Source of the DNA: Mycobacterium colombiense
Lineage (GTDB): Bacteria > Actinomycetota > Actinomycetes > Mycobacteriales > Mycobacteriaceae
DNA: 64,000 nucleotides
NCBI RefSeq assembly: GCF_001953985.1
Contig: NZ_MBEI01000056.1
Coordinates: 62,001 to 126,000, forward strand
Reading direction: 5' to 3'
A program made the position numbers and the translations under genes. Position 1 is the stretch's first letter; each line of letters opens with the position of its first letter. Shown one piece after another: positions 39,951-48,708 of the stretch. The notes under the pieces are model-generated. The model saw only the letters and a list, made by a program, of their open reading frames with translations. It was not told where the DNA came from and did not search any database.

Positions 39951-40652
39951 ATGCGTCATGATCTCCGTCCGCTCCTCTCGCTAACGGTGGGCTGCGCGGT
40001 CGCGCTGTTGGCGGCCGCACCTGCCCATGCGAGCCCCGACGTGCCGCCGGTCAGCGATGCCGCGCGTGCGGCCGGCTTCGTCGACATCCGTACCGTCGTT
40101 CCCGACGCGGTGCTCGATCTGCGCTACGCGACCACCAACAACTTCACCCACACGCAGCTGTACCCCTCCGATGCCAGATGCCTTGTGCACCAATCGATGG
40201 CGTCCGGCCTGGCCGCCGCGGCCGACGCGTTGCGCCCGCAGGGCCACGTGCTGGTGTTCTGGGACTGCTATCGGCCGCACGACGTTCAGGTCAAGATGTT
40301 CAACCTGGTCCCCAACCCCGCGTGGGTCGCCCGTCCGGGACCGTACGCGCGCAGCCATGAGTCGGGGCGTTCGGTCGACGTGACCTTCACGACGCCGCAG
40401 CAGCCGTGCCCGTCCGGTCAACACGCGGGTGGGCTCTGTCTGGCCGACATGGGCACCGACTTCGACGACTTCACCTCCCGAGCAACCGCTTTCAATACGC
40501 AGGGCATCAGTCCCGACGCGGTGGCGAACCGGGCCGCGCTGCGCAACGCCATGAACTACGGCGGGTTGAAGGTGTATTCGGGGGAGTGGTGGCATTTCGA
40601 TGGCCCGGGAGCCGGCATCGACCAACCGATTCTCAACGTGCCTGTCGACTAG
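39951..40652 (+). CDS. Secreted D-Ala-D-Ala dipeptidase-like (VanX/M15D) enzyme
   Basis: 233 residues with an N-terminal signal peptide (cleavage after AAPAHA). The zinc-peptidase motifs of M15D are present: SHESGRSVDV (HxxxxxxD) and GEWWHFDGPG (ExxH). It hydrolyses D-alanyl-D-alanine dipeptides, probably recycling peptidoglycan fragments in the envelope; no vancomycin-resistance cluster accompanies it. The ATG at 39951 begins the signal peptide. Confidence 0.9.
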   Translation: MRHDLRPLLSLTVGCAVALLAAAPAHASPDVPPVSDAARAAGFVDIRTVVPDAVLDLRYATTNNFTHTQLYPSDARCLVHQSMASGLAAAADALRPQGHVLVFWDCYRPHDVQVKMFNLVPNPAWVARPGPYARSHESGRSVDVTFTTPQQPCPSGQHAGGLCLADMGTDFDDFTSRATAFNTQGISPDAVANRAALRNAMNYGGLKVYSGEWWHFDGPGAGIDQPILNVPVD

Positions 40653-40653
40653 G

Positions 40654-40672
40654 CGTCTCAAATTATGAGACG
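40654..40672. promoter_or_regulatory. Inverted repeat between dipeptidase and methyltransferase genes
   Basis: CGTCTCA (40654-40660), AATTA, TGAGACG (40666-40672) begins 2 bases after the dipeptidase stop and 66 bases upstream of the methyltransferase start. It could be an operator for the latter or a hairpin that ends the dipeptidase transcript. Confidence 0.45.
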
Positions 40673-40737
40673 TGTATTTCATGATGTGACCAGACGGCGT
40701 AAGCTGCCAGACGAGACGCGGCAGTCAAGGGGTCACA

Positions 40738-41550
40738 GTGAACGACGAAGATCGAGCGACCTACACGCACGGACACCATGAGTCGGTGTTGCGCTCGCAT
40801 CAGCGACGCACCGCCGAAGACTCCGCGGCATACCTGCTGCCGTACCTGAAGCCGGGGCTGTCCGTGCTCGACGTCGGGTGCGGACCCGGCACCATCACCG
40901 CTGACCTGGCCGCCCTCGTCGCGCCCGGGGCGGTCACCGCCGTCGACCAGGTCGCCGACGTGCTCGATGTTGCCCGTGCCGAAGTCCAGCGACGTGCGCT
41001 GTCCAACGTCTCGTTCGCGACCGCCGACGTGCACCATCTTGAATTCCCCGACGACACTTTCGATGTCGTGCACGCGCATCAGGTGCTACAGCACGTCGCC
41101 GATCCGGTCGCAGCCCTGCGGGAGATGCGGCGGGTGTGCGCGCCGGGCGGCATCGTGGCGGCCCGCGACGCCGATTACTCGGGGTTCGTCTGGTACCCCG
41201 AACTGCCGGCGCTCGACCTGTGGCGAGACCTCTACCAGCGCGTCACGCGCGCCAACCGCGGCGAACCGGACGCGGGCCGACGACTGCTGTCGTGGGCGCA
41301 GCAGGCGGGATTCGAAGACATCACGCCCACCGGCAGCCTGTGGTGCTATGCCACGCCCGCGACGCGCGACTGGTGGGGCGGAATGTGGGCCGACCGAATT
41401 CTGCACTCCACCGTGGCCCGCGACCTGGTGAGCCTCGATCTGGCGAGCACCGCGCAACTCGAGGAGATCTCCGCCGCGTGGCGGCAATGGGCCGCCGCCC
41501 CGGACGGCTGGATCGCCATCCCGCATGGCGAAATCATCTGCCGCGCATAG
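40738..41550 (+). CDS. Class I SAM-dependent methyltransferase
   Basis: 270 residues. The UbiE/MenG-like Rossmann core shows VLDVGCGPGTITADLAAL (motif I), ATADVHHLEFPDDTFDVVHA and LREMRRVCAPGGIVAARDAD. The substrate is not known. The GTG at 40738 opens the recognisable domain. It may be regulated through the inverted repeat upstream. It is convergent with the SDR gene. Confidence 0.87.
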   Translation: MNDEDRATYTHGHHESVLRSHQRRTAEDSAAYLLPYLKPGLSVLDVGCGPGTITADLAALVAPGAVTAVDQVADVLDVARAEVQRRALSNVSFATADVHHLEFPDDTFDVVHAHQVLQHVADPVAALREMRRVCAPGGIVAARDADYSGFVWYPELPALDLWRDLYQRVTRANRGEPDAGRRLLSWAQQAGFEDITPTGSLWCYATPATRDWWGGMWADRILHSTVARDLVSLDLASTAQLEEISAAWRQWAAAPDGWIAIPHGEIICRA

Positions 41551-41554
41551 GCGC

Positions 41555-42379
41555 TCAGTCGAGGAACAGGTCCGGAATCGGTTGGTCACCGCCGCCGTAC
41601 CGGGACAGGTCCTCGACGCCGGCGGAGTGCAGAACGTCGGCGTCGATGTAGCAGTTGCCGGTCGCTTCGCGGCTGGGGCGAGAGATGATCTCGACGGCGG
41701 CGTCGGCCATGATCTCGGGGCTGCGCGACGACTCGGCCAGCTTGTCCCCGTCGGCCATGTTCGCCACCGCCGCGGTGGCGATATACGTCTGCGGCCAAAG
41801 GCAATTGACGCCGATCCCGGCGTCGGCGAATTCCACCGCCCAGCCCAGCGACAGCAGCGTCATGCCGTACTTGGACAGCGTGTAGGCCGGGTGCTCTCCC
41901 AGCCAACGGGGGTTCATGTTCACCGGTGGCGAGATGGTCAGCACGTGCGGGTTGGCGGATTTCTCCAGGTGCGGCACGCACGCCTTGGTCAGCAGGAAGG
42001 TGCCGCGCAGGTTGATCTCCTGCATCAGGTCGTACTTCTTGGCCGACAACTTGGCCGTCGGTTCCACTGCGATGGCGCTGGCGTTGTTGACGCAGACGTC
42101 GACGCCGCCGAACCGTTGCACCGCCGCATCCACCACGCGTTGCACGTCCTCTTCGCGACGGACGTCGCCGACGACCGCCAGCGCCTTGCCGCCGGCGGCC
42201 TCGACCTCGGCCGCGGCGGTGTGCACGGTCCCGGGCAGGCGGGGGTGCGGGGTGTCGGTCTTGGCCAGGAGCACCACGTTGGCGCCCTGCCTGGCCGCGC
42301 CGATTCCGATCGCGAGCCCGATTCCGCGGCTGCCACCAGAGATGACGACGGTGCGATCGACGAGCGAACCGTTGGGCAT
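41555..42379 (-). CDS. SDR-family oxidoreductase
   Basis: 274 residues. The cofactor loop is VVISGGSRGIGLAIGIG, followed by NNASAIAVEPT and the catalytic Tyr/Lys in YTLSKYGMTLLSLGWAVEFA. It resembles the HSDL2-like group of hydroxysteroid dehydrogenase-like SDRs. The substrate is unknown. The ATG at 42379 follows AAAGGAGGCTCC, a strong ribosome site. It is divergent from the B12-dependent mutase gene, with 70 bases between. Confidence 0.88.
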   Translation of the reverse strand: MPNGSLVDRTVVISGGSRGIGLAIGIGAARQGANVVLLAKTDTPHPRLPGTVHTAAAEVEAAGGKALAVVGDVRREEDVQRVVDAAVQRFGGVDVCVNNASAIAVEPTAKLSAKKYDLMQEINLRGTFLLTKACVPHLEKSANPHVLTISPPVNMNPRWLGEHPAYTLSKYGMTLLSLGWAVEFADAGIGVNCLWPQTYIATAAVANMADGDKLAESSRSPEIMADAAVEIISRPSREATGNCYIDADVLHSAGVEDLSRYGGGDQPIPDLFLD

Positions 42380-42449
42380 GGAGCCTCCTTTTACCTGGTC
42401 AAGCATGTGGTATTGGCATTCTCTTTTTTTGCAAGTACGTTATTCACCG

Positions 42450-44027
42450 ATGGATAATACGGCCCACACTCCGTCTGGTATCCCGCTGCAGCCCGTATAC
42501 GGGCCGGCGGATGTAAGCGCGGAGCCTCCGCAACCGGGGGAGTTCCCCTTCACCCGGGGTAACTTCGCGTCCGGCTATCGCGGCAAGCTCTGGACCTTCC
42601 GCCAGTACTCGGGATTCGGCACCGCCGAGGAATCCAACCGCCGTTATCGCTACCTGCTGGAGCAGGGCGGGACGGGGCTGTCGGTGGCGCTCGACCTGCC
42701 CACGCAGTGCGGATACGACTCCGACGACCCCGAGTTCGGCGAGGAGGTCGGCCGGGTCGGCGTCGCGGTGGACACCCTGGCCGACTTCGAGATCCTGTTC
42801 GACGGCATCCCGTTGGACAAGCTCAGCACGAGCATGACGATCAACGGGACGGCGGCGATCCTGCTGGCGTTCTACGTCGCCGCCGCCGAGAAGAAGGGGA
42901 TCCCGCGGGAGAAGCTCACCGGGACCATCCAGAACGACATCCTCAAGGAGTACGCCTCGCGCGGTACCTGGATCTGGCCGCCGGAGCCCTCGCTGCGACT
43001 GATCGCCGACACGATCGAATTCTGCGCGGCCGAGGTTCCCCGGTTCAACGCGATTTCGGTGGCCGGCGCGCACTTCCGCGATGCGGGGGCCAACGCCGTG
43101 CAGGAGATGGCGTTCACCCTGGCCGACGGGGTGACGTATTGCGACACCGTGGTCGAGCGCGGCCGCATGACCATCGACCAGTTCGCGCCGCAGATCTCGT
43201 TCTTCTTCTACACCCACGGGGATTTCTTCGAGGAGATCGCCAAATACCGTGCGGGACGCCGTCGTTGGGCGACGATCGTGCAGGAGCGCTACGGGGCGAA
43301 AACGGCGAAGGCGGCGATGTTCCGCTTCGGTTGCGTCTGTGGCGGCGCGTCGTTGTACGCGCCGCAGGCCCACAACAACATCGTCCGGGTGGCCTACGAG
43401 GCGATGGCCGCGGTGCTGGGCGGTGTGCAGTCGATGTTCACGGCGGCCTGGGACGAGCCGTTCGCCCTGCCGACCGAGGAGACCACCACCCTGGCGCTGC
43501 GCACCCAGCAGATCCTGGCGCACGAAACGGGCGTCGCCAGCGTCGCCGACCCGCTCGGCGGCTCCTACTTCGTGGAGGCGCTGACCGATGCGACCGAGGA
43601 GCGCATCATCGAGATCATGTCCGACCTCGAGCGGCACGGCGGAATGGTGCAGGCCATCGAGGACGGTTACCTGCAGGGCCTGATCGCCGACGAAGCCTTC
43701 AACCTGCATCAGGACGTCGAAGCCGGCACTCGGCCCGTCGTCGGGGTCAACCGGTTCGTGACCGAGGAACTCGCGCACGATGTCATCACCTATGAACTCG
43801 ATGCCGAAGGGCGTGATCTGCAGCTCAAGCGGCTGTCCAAGGTCAAGGCCGAAAGGGATTCGGCCGCAGTGAAATCCACGCTGGCTGCGCTGTCACGGTC
43901 AGCCGAGGGAGACGACAATCTGATGCACAAGCTGATCGACTGCGCCAACGCGTACTGCACGGTCGGGGAAATGGTCTCCGCGCTCAAGGCGGTCTGGGGC
44001 GAATTCCAGCAACCGGTGGTGTTCTAG
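42450..44027 (+). CDS. B12-dependent acyl-CoA mutase large subunit
   Basis: 525 residues, the catalytic TIM-barrel domain of the methylmalonyl-CoA mutase superfamily without the B12-binding domain. Aligned by motif to P. shermanii MCM (offset of 36), Tyr53 (RQYSGF), Gln161 (TIQNDILKEY), Arg171 and His208 correspond to Tyr89, Gln197, Arg207 and His244, all conserved as in MCM. However, the MCM segment RTHSQTSG is replaced here by FRFGCVCGGASLY, so the substrate is uncertain. The split arrangement matches isobutyryl-CoA and 2-hydroxyisobutyryl-CoA mutases. The B12 subunit is encoded next. Confidence 0.85.
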   Translation: MDNTAHTPSGIPLQPVYGPADVSAEPPQPGEFPFTRGNFASGYRGKLWTFRQYSGFGTAEESNRRYRYLLEQGGTGLSVALDLPTQCGYDSDDPEFGEEVGRVGVAVDTLADFEILFDGIPLDKLSTSMTINGTAAILLAFYVAAAEKKGIPREKLTGTIQNDILKEYASRGTWIWPPEPSLRLIADTIEFCAAEVPRFNAISVAGAHFRDAGANAVQEMAFTLADGVTYCDTVVERGRMTIDQFAPQISFFFYTHGDFFEEIAKYRAGRRRWATIVQERYGAKTAKAAMFRFGCVCGGASLYAPQAHNNIVRVAYEAMAAVLGGVQSMFTAAWDEPFALPTEETTTLALRTQQILAHETGVASVADPLGGSYFVEALTDATEERIIEIMSDLERHGGMVQAIEDGYLQGLIADEAFNLHQDVEAGTRPVVGVNRFVTEELAHDVITYELDAEGRDLQLKRLSKVKAERDSAAVKSTLAALSRSAEGDDNLMHKLIDCANAYCTVGEMVSALKAVWGEFQQPVVF

Positions 44028-44453
44028 ATGGCCGTCCGCGTTCTCGTTGCCAAACCCGGCCTGGACGGGCATGACCGCGGCGCGAAGATCGTCGCCCGCA
44101 CCCTGCGTGACGCCGGGTTCGAGGTCATCTACACCGGCATCCGCCAGCGCATCGAGGACATCGCCTCGATCGCCGTCCAGGAGGACGTGGCGGTGGTGGG
44201 GTTGAGTATCCTGTCCGGTGCCCACCTGGCCCTCACCGCGCGCACCGTGGAGGCCCTGCGCGCCGCCGACGCCGCCGACATCGCCGTCGTCGTCGGGGGC
44301 ACCATCCCGCACGCCGACGTCCCCAAGCTGCTCTCCGCCGGCGCCGCCGCGGTATTCCCCACCGGGACACCGTTGGACAACCTGGTGCGCGACATCCGCG
44401 CACTGACCGGCACTCCCGACCCAGTCACGGAGGAATCATGCGCGTCGGAGTAA
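44028..44453 (+). CDS. B12-binding small subunit of acyl-CoA mutase
   Basis: 141 residues, the cobalamin-binding domain. The DxHxxG motif is in KPGLDGHDRGAKIVA; LSILSG and VVGGTIP supply the other nucleotide-loop contacts. The His ligates cobalt in base-off/His-on mode. It starts directly after the large-subunit stop (adjacent bases) and is translated with it. The size is that of IcmB-like subunits. Its stop overlaps the next ORF by 16 bases. Confidence 0.92.
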   Translation: MAVRVLVAKPGLDGHDRGAKIVARTLRDAGFEVIYTGIRQRIEDIASIAVQEDVAVVGLSILSGAHLALTARTVEALRAADAADIAVVVGGTIPHADVPKLLSAGAAAVFPTGTPLDNLVRDIRALTGTPDPVTEESCASE

Positions 44454-45394
44454 TGATCGGCGCCGAGCGTGGCGACATGGCCCGCAAGGTGGACAGACTG
44501 GCCTCCGATATCGAATGGGCCGAGTCCGCGGGCCTGGACACGGCGTGGATGCCGCAGGTGCCCAACGACTTCGACTGCCTGACCATGGTGTCGCTGATGG
44601 CCGCCCACAGCTCGCGCATCGAGTTGGGCACCGCCGTGGTGCCGCTGCAGGCCCAGCACCCGATCGCCCTTGCCCGCCAGGCGCTTTCGACGCATGCGGT
44701 GGCCGGTGGACGGCTGGCGCTTGGTGTCGGGCCCTCGCACCACTGGATCATCCGGGACATGCTCGGTCTGCCGTACGAGAAGCCGGCCGCCTACACCCGC
44801 GATTACCTGCAGGTGCTCAGCGCCGCCGTTGCCGGGCCGGGATCGGTTGATGTCGAGAACGATTCGTTCAAGGTGCACAATCCGTTGGCGATCGGGGCCG
44901 ATACCCCGATGCCGGTGCTCGTCGCCGCGCTGGGACCGGTGATGCTGCAGATCGCCGGTGAACTCGCCGACGGCACCGTGCTGTGGATGGCCGACGAGCG
45001 CGCGATCGGCGATCACATCGCGCCGAAGATCACCAAGGCCGCCGCGGACGCCGGCCGGCCCGCACCGCGGATCGTCGCGGGAATCCCGGTATGCCTGTGT
45101 GCGCCTGGGCAAGTCGATGAGGCCAAGGAGCGGGCCAACCGCATCCTGGGCGAGGCCGAGGTGTCGCCCAACTACCAGCGCCTGCTCGACCGCGGCGATG
45201 CCCGCGATGTCGGTGATCTGTGTGCGGCCGGCGATGAGGAGGCGATCCTGGCCCGGATGCGCCGATTCGCCGACGCCGGTGTGACGGATCTGTCGGTGCG
45301 GCTGCTGCCGATCGGCGACAACCGCGACGAGCTGGTCGCCTCCAAGCAGCGCACCCGCGAAATGATCGCCTCACTCGCCGCGGAATTGCGTTGA
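44438..45394 (+). CDS. LLM-class F420-dependent oxidoreductase (mutase operon)
   Basis: 318 residues, a luciferase-like barrel with MRVGVMIGAERGD, DTAWMPQVPNDFDCLTMVSL, RLALGVGPSHHWIIRDMLGL and MPVLVAALGPVMLQIAGELA. It overlaps the B12 subunit gene by 16 bases and the CoA transferase by TTGA, so the four genes are a tight operon. It probably uses F420 for an oxidation-reduction of a CoA ester, or of a ketone formed by the mutase route. Confidence 0.85.
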   Translation: MRVGVMIGAERGDMARKVDRLASDIEWAESAGLDTAWMPQVPNDFDCLTMVSLMAAHSSRIELGTAVVPLQAQHPIALARQALSTHAVAGGRLALGVGPSHHWIIRDMLGLPYEKPAAYTRDYLQVLSAAVAGPGSVDVENDSFKVHNPLAIGADTPMPVLVAALGPVMLQIAGELADGTVLWMADERAIGDHIAPKITKAAADAGRPAPRIVAGIPVCLCAPGQVDEAKERANRILGEAEVSPNYQRLLDRGDARDVGDLCAAGDEEAILARMRRFADAGVTDLSVRLLPIGDNRDELVASKQRTREMIASLAAELR

Positions 45395-46431
45395 CCGCAA
45401 ACAACACCGGACCGCTGGCCGGGGTACGCATCCTCGAGGTCGGCACCATGCTGGCGGGTCCGTATGCGACCATGCTGCTCGCCGACCTCGGTGCCGAGGT
45501 CACCAAGATCGAACCCGCCGGCGGCGAGATCTCCCGCAGCGTCGGCGCCACCTACTTCGCCAGCCTCAACCGCAACAAATCCAGCATCACGCTGGACCTG
45601 AATTCCGATGTGGGACAGCAGCGATTGGGCGAACTGGTCGCCGGATCGCACGCGCTGCTGGTCAACCTGAAGCCGTCCGCCATCCGTCGGCTCGGCCTGA
45701 CCTACGACGAGTTACGCCGGCACAACGAGAAGATCGTCTGCGTGGCGATCACCGGCTTCGGCCTGTACGGCGGCGACGACCCGGCCTTCGACTACGTGGT
45801 GCAGGCGGGCGTCGGCACCGCCGCCCTAACCGGTGACCCGGACGGGCCGCCGACGCTGCCCGGCTACTCCTCGGCCGACAATTCCACCGGAATGACCGCG
45901 GCACTGGGGTTGTTGGCCAAGATCATCTCCGGAACCGGCGGCCAGGTGGATGTGTCGCTGCGCGACGTCATGCTGTCCCAGCTGAACTACCACGCGTCCG
46001 CCTACCTCAACAGCGGCGTAGAGCCGCAGCGTCGCCCCTACGGCGCCCACTCCTATTACGTTCCGGCGCAGCTTTTTCCGACGGCCGAGGGATATCTGGC
46101 GTTGTTCATCACGCACGACGGATTCTGGAAGTCGTTTGCCGCCGAAGCGGGCATCGGGGGCTTCGAGACGATGGCCGAGCGAGTCGCCCGGCGCGACGAA
46201 GTGCTGACCGTCGTCACCGCGATGCTGGCCACCGACAGCGCCGTCGGGTGGGAGCGACGGCTGCGTCCGCTGGGAGTTCCGGCGGCCGCCGTCCGAACGC
46301 TGCCCGAGGCGCTCGAGGCGACGCCGGAAGTGGTTGTGACGGCGGGCGAATTCCGGTTGGTGGGAAGCCCGATCCACGTCTCGGGGTATGAGCCCGAGTA
46401 CCGGCCGGCGCCGGAGTTACCGCAGGGCTAG
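45391..46431 (+). CDS. Class III (CaiB/BaiF) CoA transferase
   Basis: 346 residues of the formyl-CoA transferase family. It has RILEVGTMLAGPYATMLLAD at the start and VCVAITGFGLYGGDDPAFDY with the catalytic Asp in PAFDYVVQAG. It activates a carboxylic acid by CoA transfer, probably supplying or recycling the acyl-CoA for the mutase encoded upstream. TTG at 45391 overlaps the previous stop. Slightly short for the family, but no internal gap was found. Confidence 0.86.
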   Translation: MTANNTGPLAGVRILEVGTMLAGPYATMLLADLGAEVTKIEPAGGEISRSVGATYFASLNRNKSSITLDLNSDVGQQRLGELVAGSHALLVNLKPSAIRRLGLTYDELRRHNEKIVCVAITGFGLYGGDDPAFDYVVQAGVGTAALTGDPDGPPTLPGYSSADNSTGMTAALGLLAKIISGTGGQVDVSLRDVMLSQLNYHASAYLNSGVEPQRRPYGAHSYYVPAQLFPTAEGYLALFITHDGFWKSFAAEAGIGGFETMAERVARRDEVLTVVTAMLATDSAVGWERRLRPLGVPAAAVRTLPEALEATPEVVVTAGEFRLVGSPIHVSGYEPEYRPAPELPQG

Positions 46432-46452
46432 TCGCACTTGCCGCCGCCTGAG

Positions 46453-47061
46453 TTACGGCGTGTCGCCGGCCGGCGCGATGGCCGACACCACCAGCTGCAG
46501 ATATGGGCGGTAGAGATTCACTCCGTCGAGTTCGCTGCCCAGGGTGACGCCGTCGTTGACGGCAAGAATAAGGCGCGCCAACGAATCTGCGGGCATCGTG
46601 AGCCGCGCCCCAAGTCTCGCGACGTCCTTGGCGATGAATTCGGCAAGCGAGCGGATCGTCTCCGTTCGCTGTGCGGCGAGCCTGTCGCGCGCCTGCGGGC
46701 TCCGCAGCAAAAACAACGTGAGCTCGTAGTTGAGCGCGGCACGGTTCGGATCACCGCTGGCTGCACTCCACCGATCGGCGAGTTCGTCGATATCGATGTC
46801 GCCGAGCCGGCGGTAGGACTGGATGACGTCGGTGAAGCCATCGAGAAACCGTTGCCGTTGGCGGTCGATCACCGCAAGAAACAATTCTTCCTTGGCTCCG
46901 AAGTGGGAGTAGATCGCGCCGCGCGTGTATCCCGCTGCATCGGCGATATCCTCCAGCGCCGCCCCGCTCAGGCCCTTGCGCGCGAAAATGTCCTCGGCGG
47001 CATCTAGCAAGAGGCCGCGAGTGTGCTCGAGGCGTCGCTCCCGCGTCCACCGATCAGCCAC
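46453..47061 (-). CDS. TetR-family regulator facing a Rieske oxygenase
   Basis: 202 residues from GTG 47061 (GGGAGG lies seven bases upstream; an in-frame ATG at 47079 is possible). HTH: ALEDIADAAGYTRGAIYSHF, with an ArgKGL region typical of AcrR-like repressors. It is divergent from the oxygenase, with a double operator in the gap (47215-47248). The ligand is probably the aromatic or cyclic substrate of that oxygenase. Confidence 0.87.
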   Translation of the reverse strand: MADRWTRERRLEHTRGLLLDAAEDIFARKGLSGAALEDIADAAGYTRGAIYSHFGAKEELFLAVIDRQRQRFLDGFTDVIQSYRRLGDIDIDELADRWSAASGDPNRAALNYELTLFLLRSPQARDRLAAQRTETIRSLAEFIAKDVARLGARLTMPADSLARLILAVNDGVTLGSELDGVNLYRPYLQLVVSAIAPAGDTP

Positions 47062-47214
47062 CGGCCCATCCTCCCACATCGCCCAGTTCTCCGATGTGCT
47101 CTGCATCGAATCGAAATGACCCGTTGCGCAGCGCCATTGGCGTCAATTCCACCGCAGTCTCACCCCTCAGCGCCGCGCCAGGAACAACCGGCCGATGTGA
47201 TATGGACCACTTTG

Positions 47215-47248
47215 ATACATTGTTGTATAACTTATACATCAGTGTATA
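47215..47248. promoter_or_regulatory. Two tandem TATACA-type operators
   Basis: Site 1: ATACA (47215-47219), TTGT, TGTAT (47224-47228). Site 2: TATACA (47233-47238), TCAG, TGTATA (47243-47248). Both have inverted 5- or 6-base arms with a 4-base centre, and their centres are 19 bases apart. They lie between the divergent TetR and Rieske oxygenase genes. A cooperative pair of TetR dimers is likely. Confidence 0.75.
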
Positions 47249-47333
47249 TGGTGCATGTGTCGCGCGACGCGTATGCCTACGGTCACCGGTGGAGCCCCGC
47301 GCGCGCGACCGTCACCACGATGAGGAGATCGTC

Positions 47334-48692
47334 ATGAGTCAAGTGACCCAACCCGGACAGTGGGTCGCACAGGAAGCGGGGCTAGGGCTTGCTGACGTCG
47401 CAGCCGGTGCCTTCAACATGCGCATCTCGACCGACCGGTACACGTCGCGTGACTACGCGCGACAGGAGCACGAGCACATCTGGATGCGGGTATGGCAGAT
47501 TGCCGGCCGAGTCGATGAGTTGCCGAAGGTGGGCGATTGGAAGCAGTACCGAATTCTGAACCAATCGTTCGTGATCGTCCGCGGAAAGGACGAGAAACTC
47601 CGCGGATTCGTCAACGCCTGCCGCCACCGCGGGAACATCCTGTGCAACGCCGCCGCCGGAAATGCCAAGCGCGGCTTCCTGTGCCAGTATCACCTTTGGT
47701 CGTACGACCTGGACGGTAAGTTGCGCGGGATGCTGCGGGAGAATCTCGCCGGCCCTATCGACAAGGGTGAAAACTCACTGCTGGAAGTGCCGGTCGACAC
47801 GTTCGGCGGCTTTATATTCCTAAACCCGGATCCAAATGCTCGGCCGCTCAACGAGTTTCTCGGCCCCGAAGTCACCGAACTGCTCGCCCCGTACCACCTC
47901 GATGAGATGGTCACCGTGATGAATGTTCGAGAGTCCTTGGAATGCAACTGGAAAGTGGTCATGGACGCCTTTGAGGAGGGTTACCACATCAATGGCATCC
48001 ACCCGCAACTCCTCAGCGTGCTCGTGGTCGATCCGACGACCGCGCGATACCGATTCTTCGAGAATCACAGCGTCGCTGTCGCCCCGTTCGAGGTAAAGGG
48101 GGCCAGTGCGGAGAGGCAGATCGAGGGCATCCTGAACCTGCCGGACACGTTTCCCTCGACCGTCGCGGTCATGCCCCGCTTCCAGGAATTGGTCGCGCAA
48201 TACCGTGCGCCGGACGATTCGGTCGAGTTCCCCGAGGGCGTGACCGCACGCAAACTGCTGCAACAAGCCACCCGCGACACTCTGACCGATATGGGCTTGG
48301 ATGTCGGTGGACTCACCGACGACCAGATGAGCGACAACCAGGGCTGGGTGCTTTTCCCGAACTACTTCATGACCATTCGTGCCGGCGAATGCCACGTCGT
48401 CATGGCCATGCCGCACCCGGACGGCGACCCGAACCGATGCCTCTGGCACGTCAGCAGCTACATGTACCTGCCACCGGAACACCGGGACGCCTTCCGGGTC
48501 CCGCTCACCGAAGTCGACGAGCCCGGGAGCTACAAGTACTTCGAAGCGCTGCAACAGGATTACGAACAGATGCCCCGGCAGCAGCTCGGTTTGCGCAACC
48601 GAAGGCTCGACCACATGTCGCTGGTCAAGGAGGAAGTCGTCATCGGTCACTACCATTCTGTCGTGGATCGCTACATGGCCAACGGCGTCTGA
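47334..48692 (+). CDS. Rieske non-heme iron oxygenase alpha subunit
   Basis: 452 residues. The Rieske [2Fe-2S] motif is C-x-H (Cys96, His98) and C-x2-H (Cys117, His120). The mononuclear iron site is in MDAFEEGYHINGIHPQ (His218, His223; Asp211 bridges). Large subunit of a ring-hydroxylating dioxygenase, or a monooxygenase of similar architecture. GAGGAG precedes the ATG at 47334. A small NTF2-like protein follows; a standard beta subunit of 160-180 residues would be similar in fold. Confidence 0.9.
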   Translation: MSQVTQPGQWVAQEAGLGLADVAAGAFNMRISTDRYTSRDYARQEHEHIWMRVWQIAGRVDELPKVGDWKQYRILNQSFVIVRGKDEKLRGFVNACRHRGNILCNAAAGNAKRGFLCQYHLWSYDLDGKLRGMLRENLAGPIDKGENSLLEVPVDTFGGFIFLNPDPNARPLNEFLGPEVTELLAPYHLDEMVTVMNVRESLECNWKVVMDAFEEGYHINGIHPQLLSVLVVDPTTARYRFFENHSVAVAPFEVKGASAERQIEGILNLPDTFPSTVAVMPRFQELVAQYRAPDDSVEFPEGVTARKLLQQATRDTLTDMGLDVGGLTDDQMSDNQGWVLFPNYFMTIRAGECHVVMAMPHPDGDPNRCLWHVSSYMYLPPEHRDAFRVPLTEVDEPGSYKYFEALQQDYEQMPRQQLGLRNRRLDHMSLVKEEVVIGHYHSVVDRYMANGV

Positions 48693-48708
48693 AACGGGAG
48701 CAACTCCG

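Noticed and set aside
47215..47248. The AT-rich gap considered as an insertion scar or phage attachment site
   Set aside because: The two inverted repeats have regular operator geometry between a divergent regulator and its likely target, and there are no integrase or transposase genes nearby.
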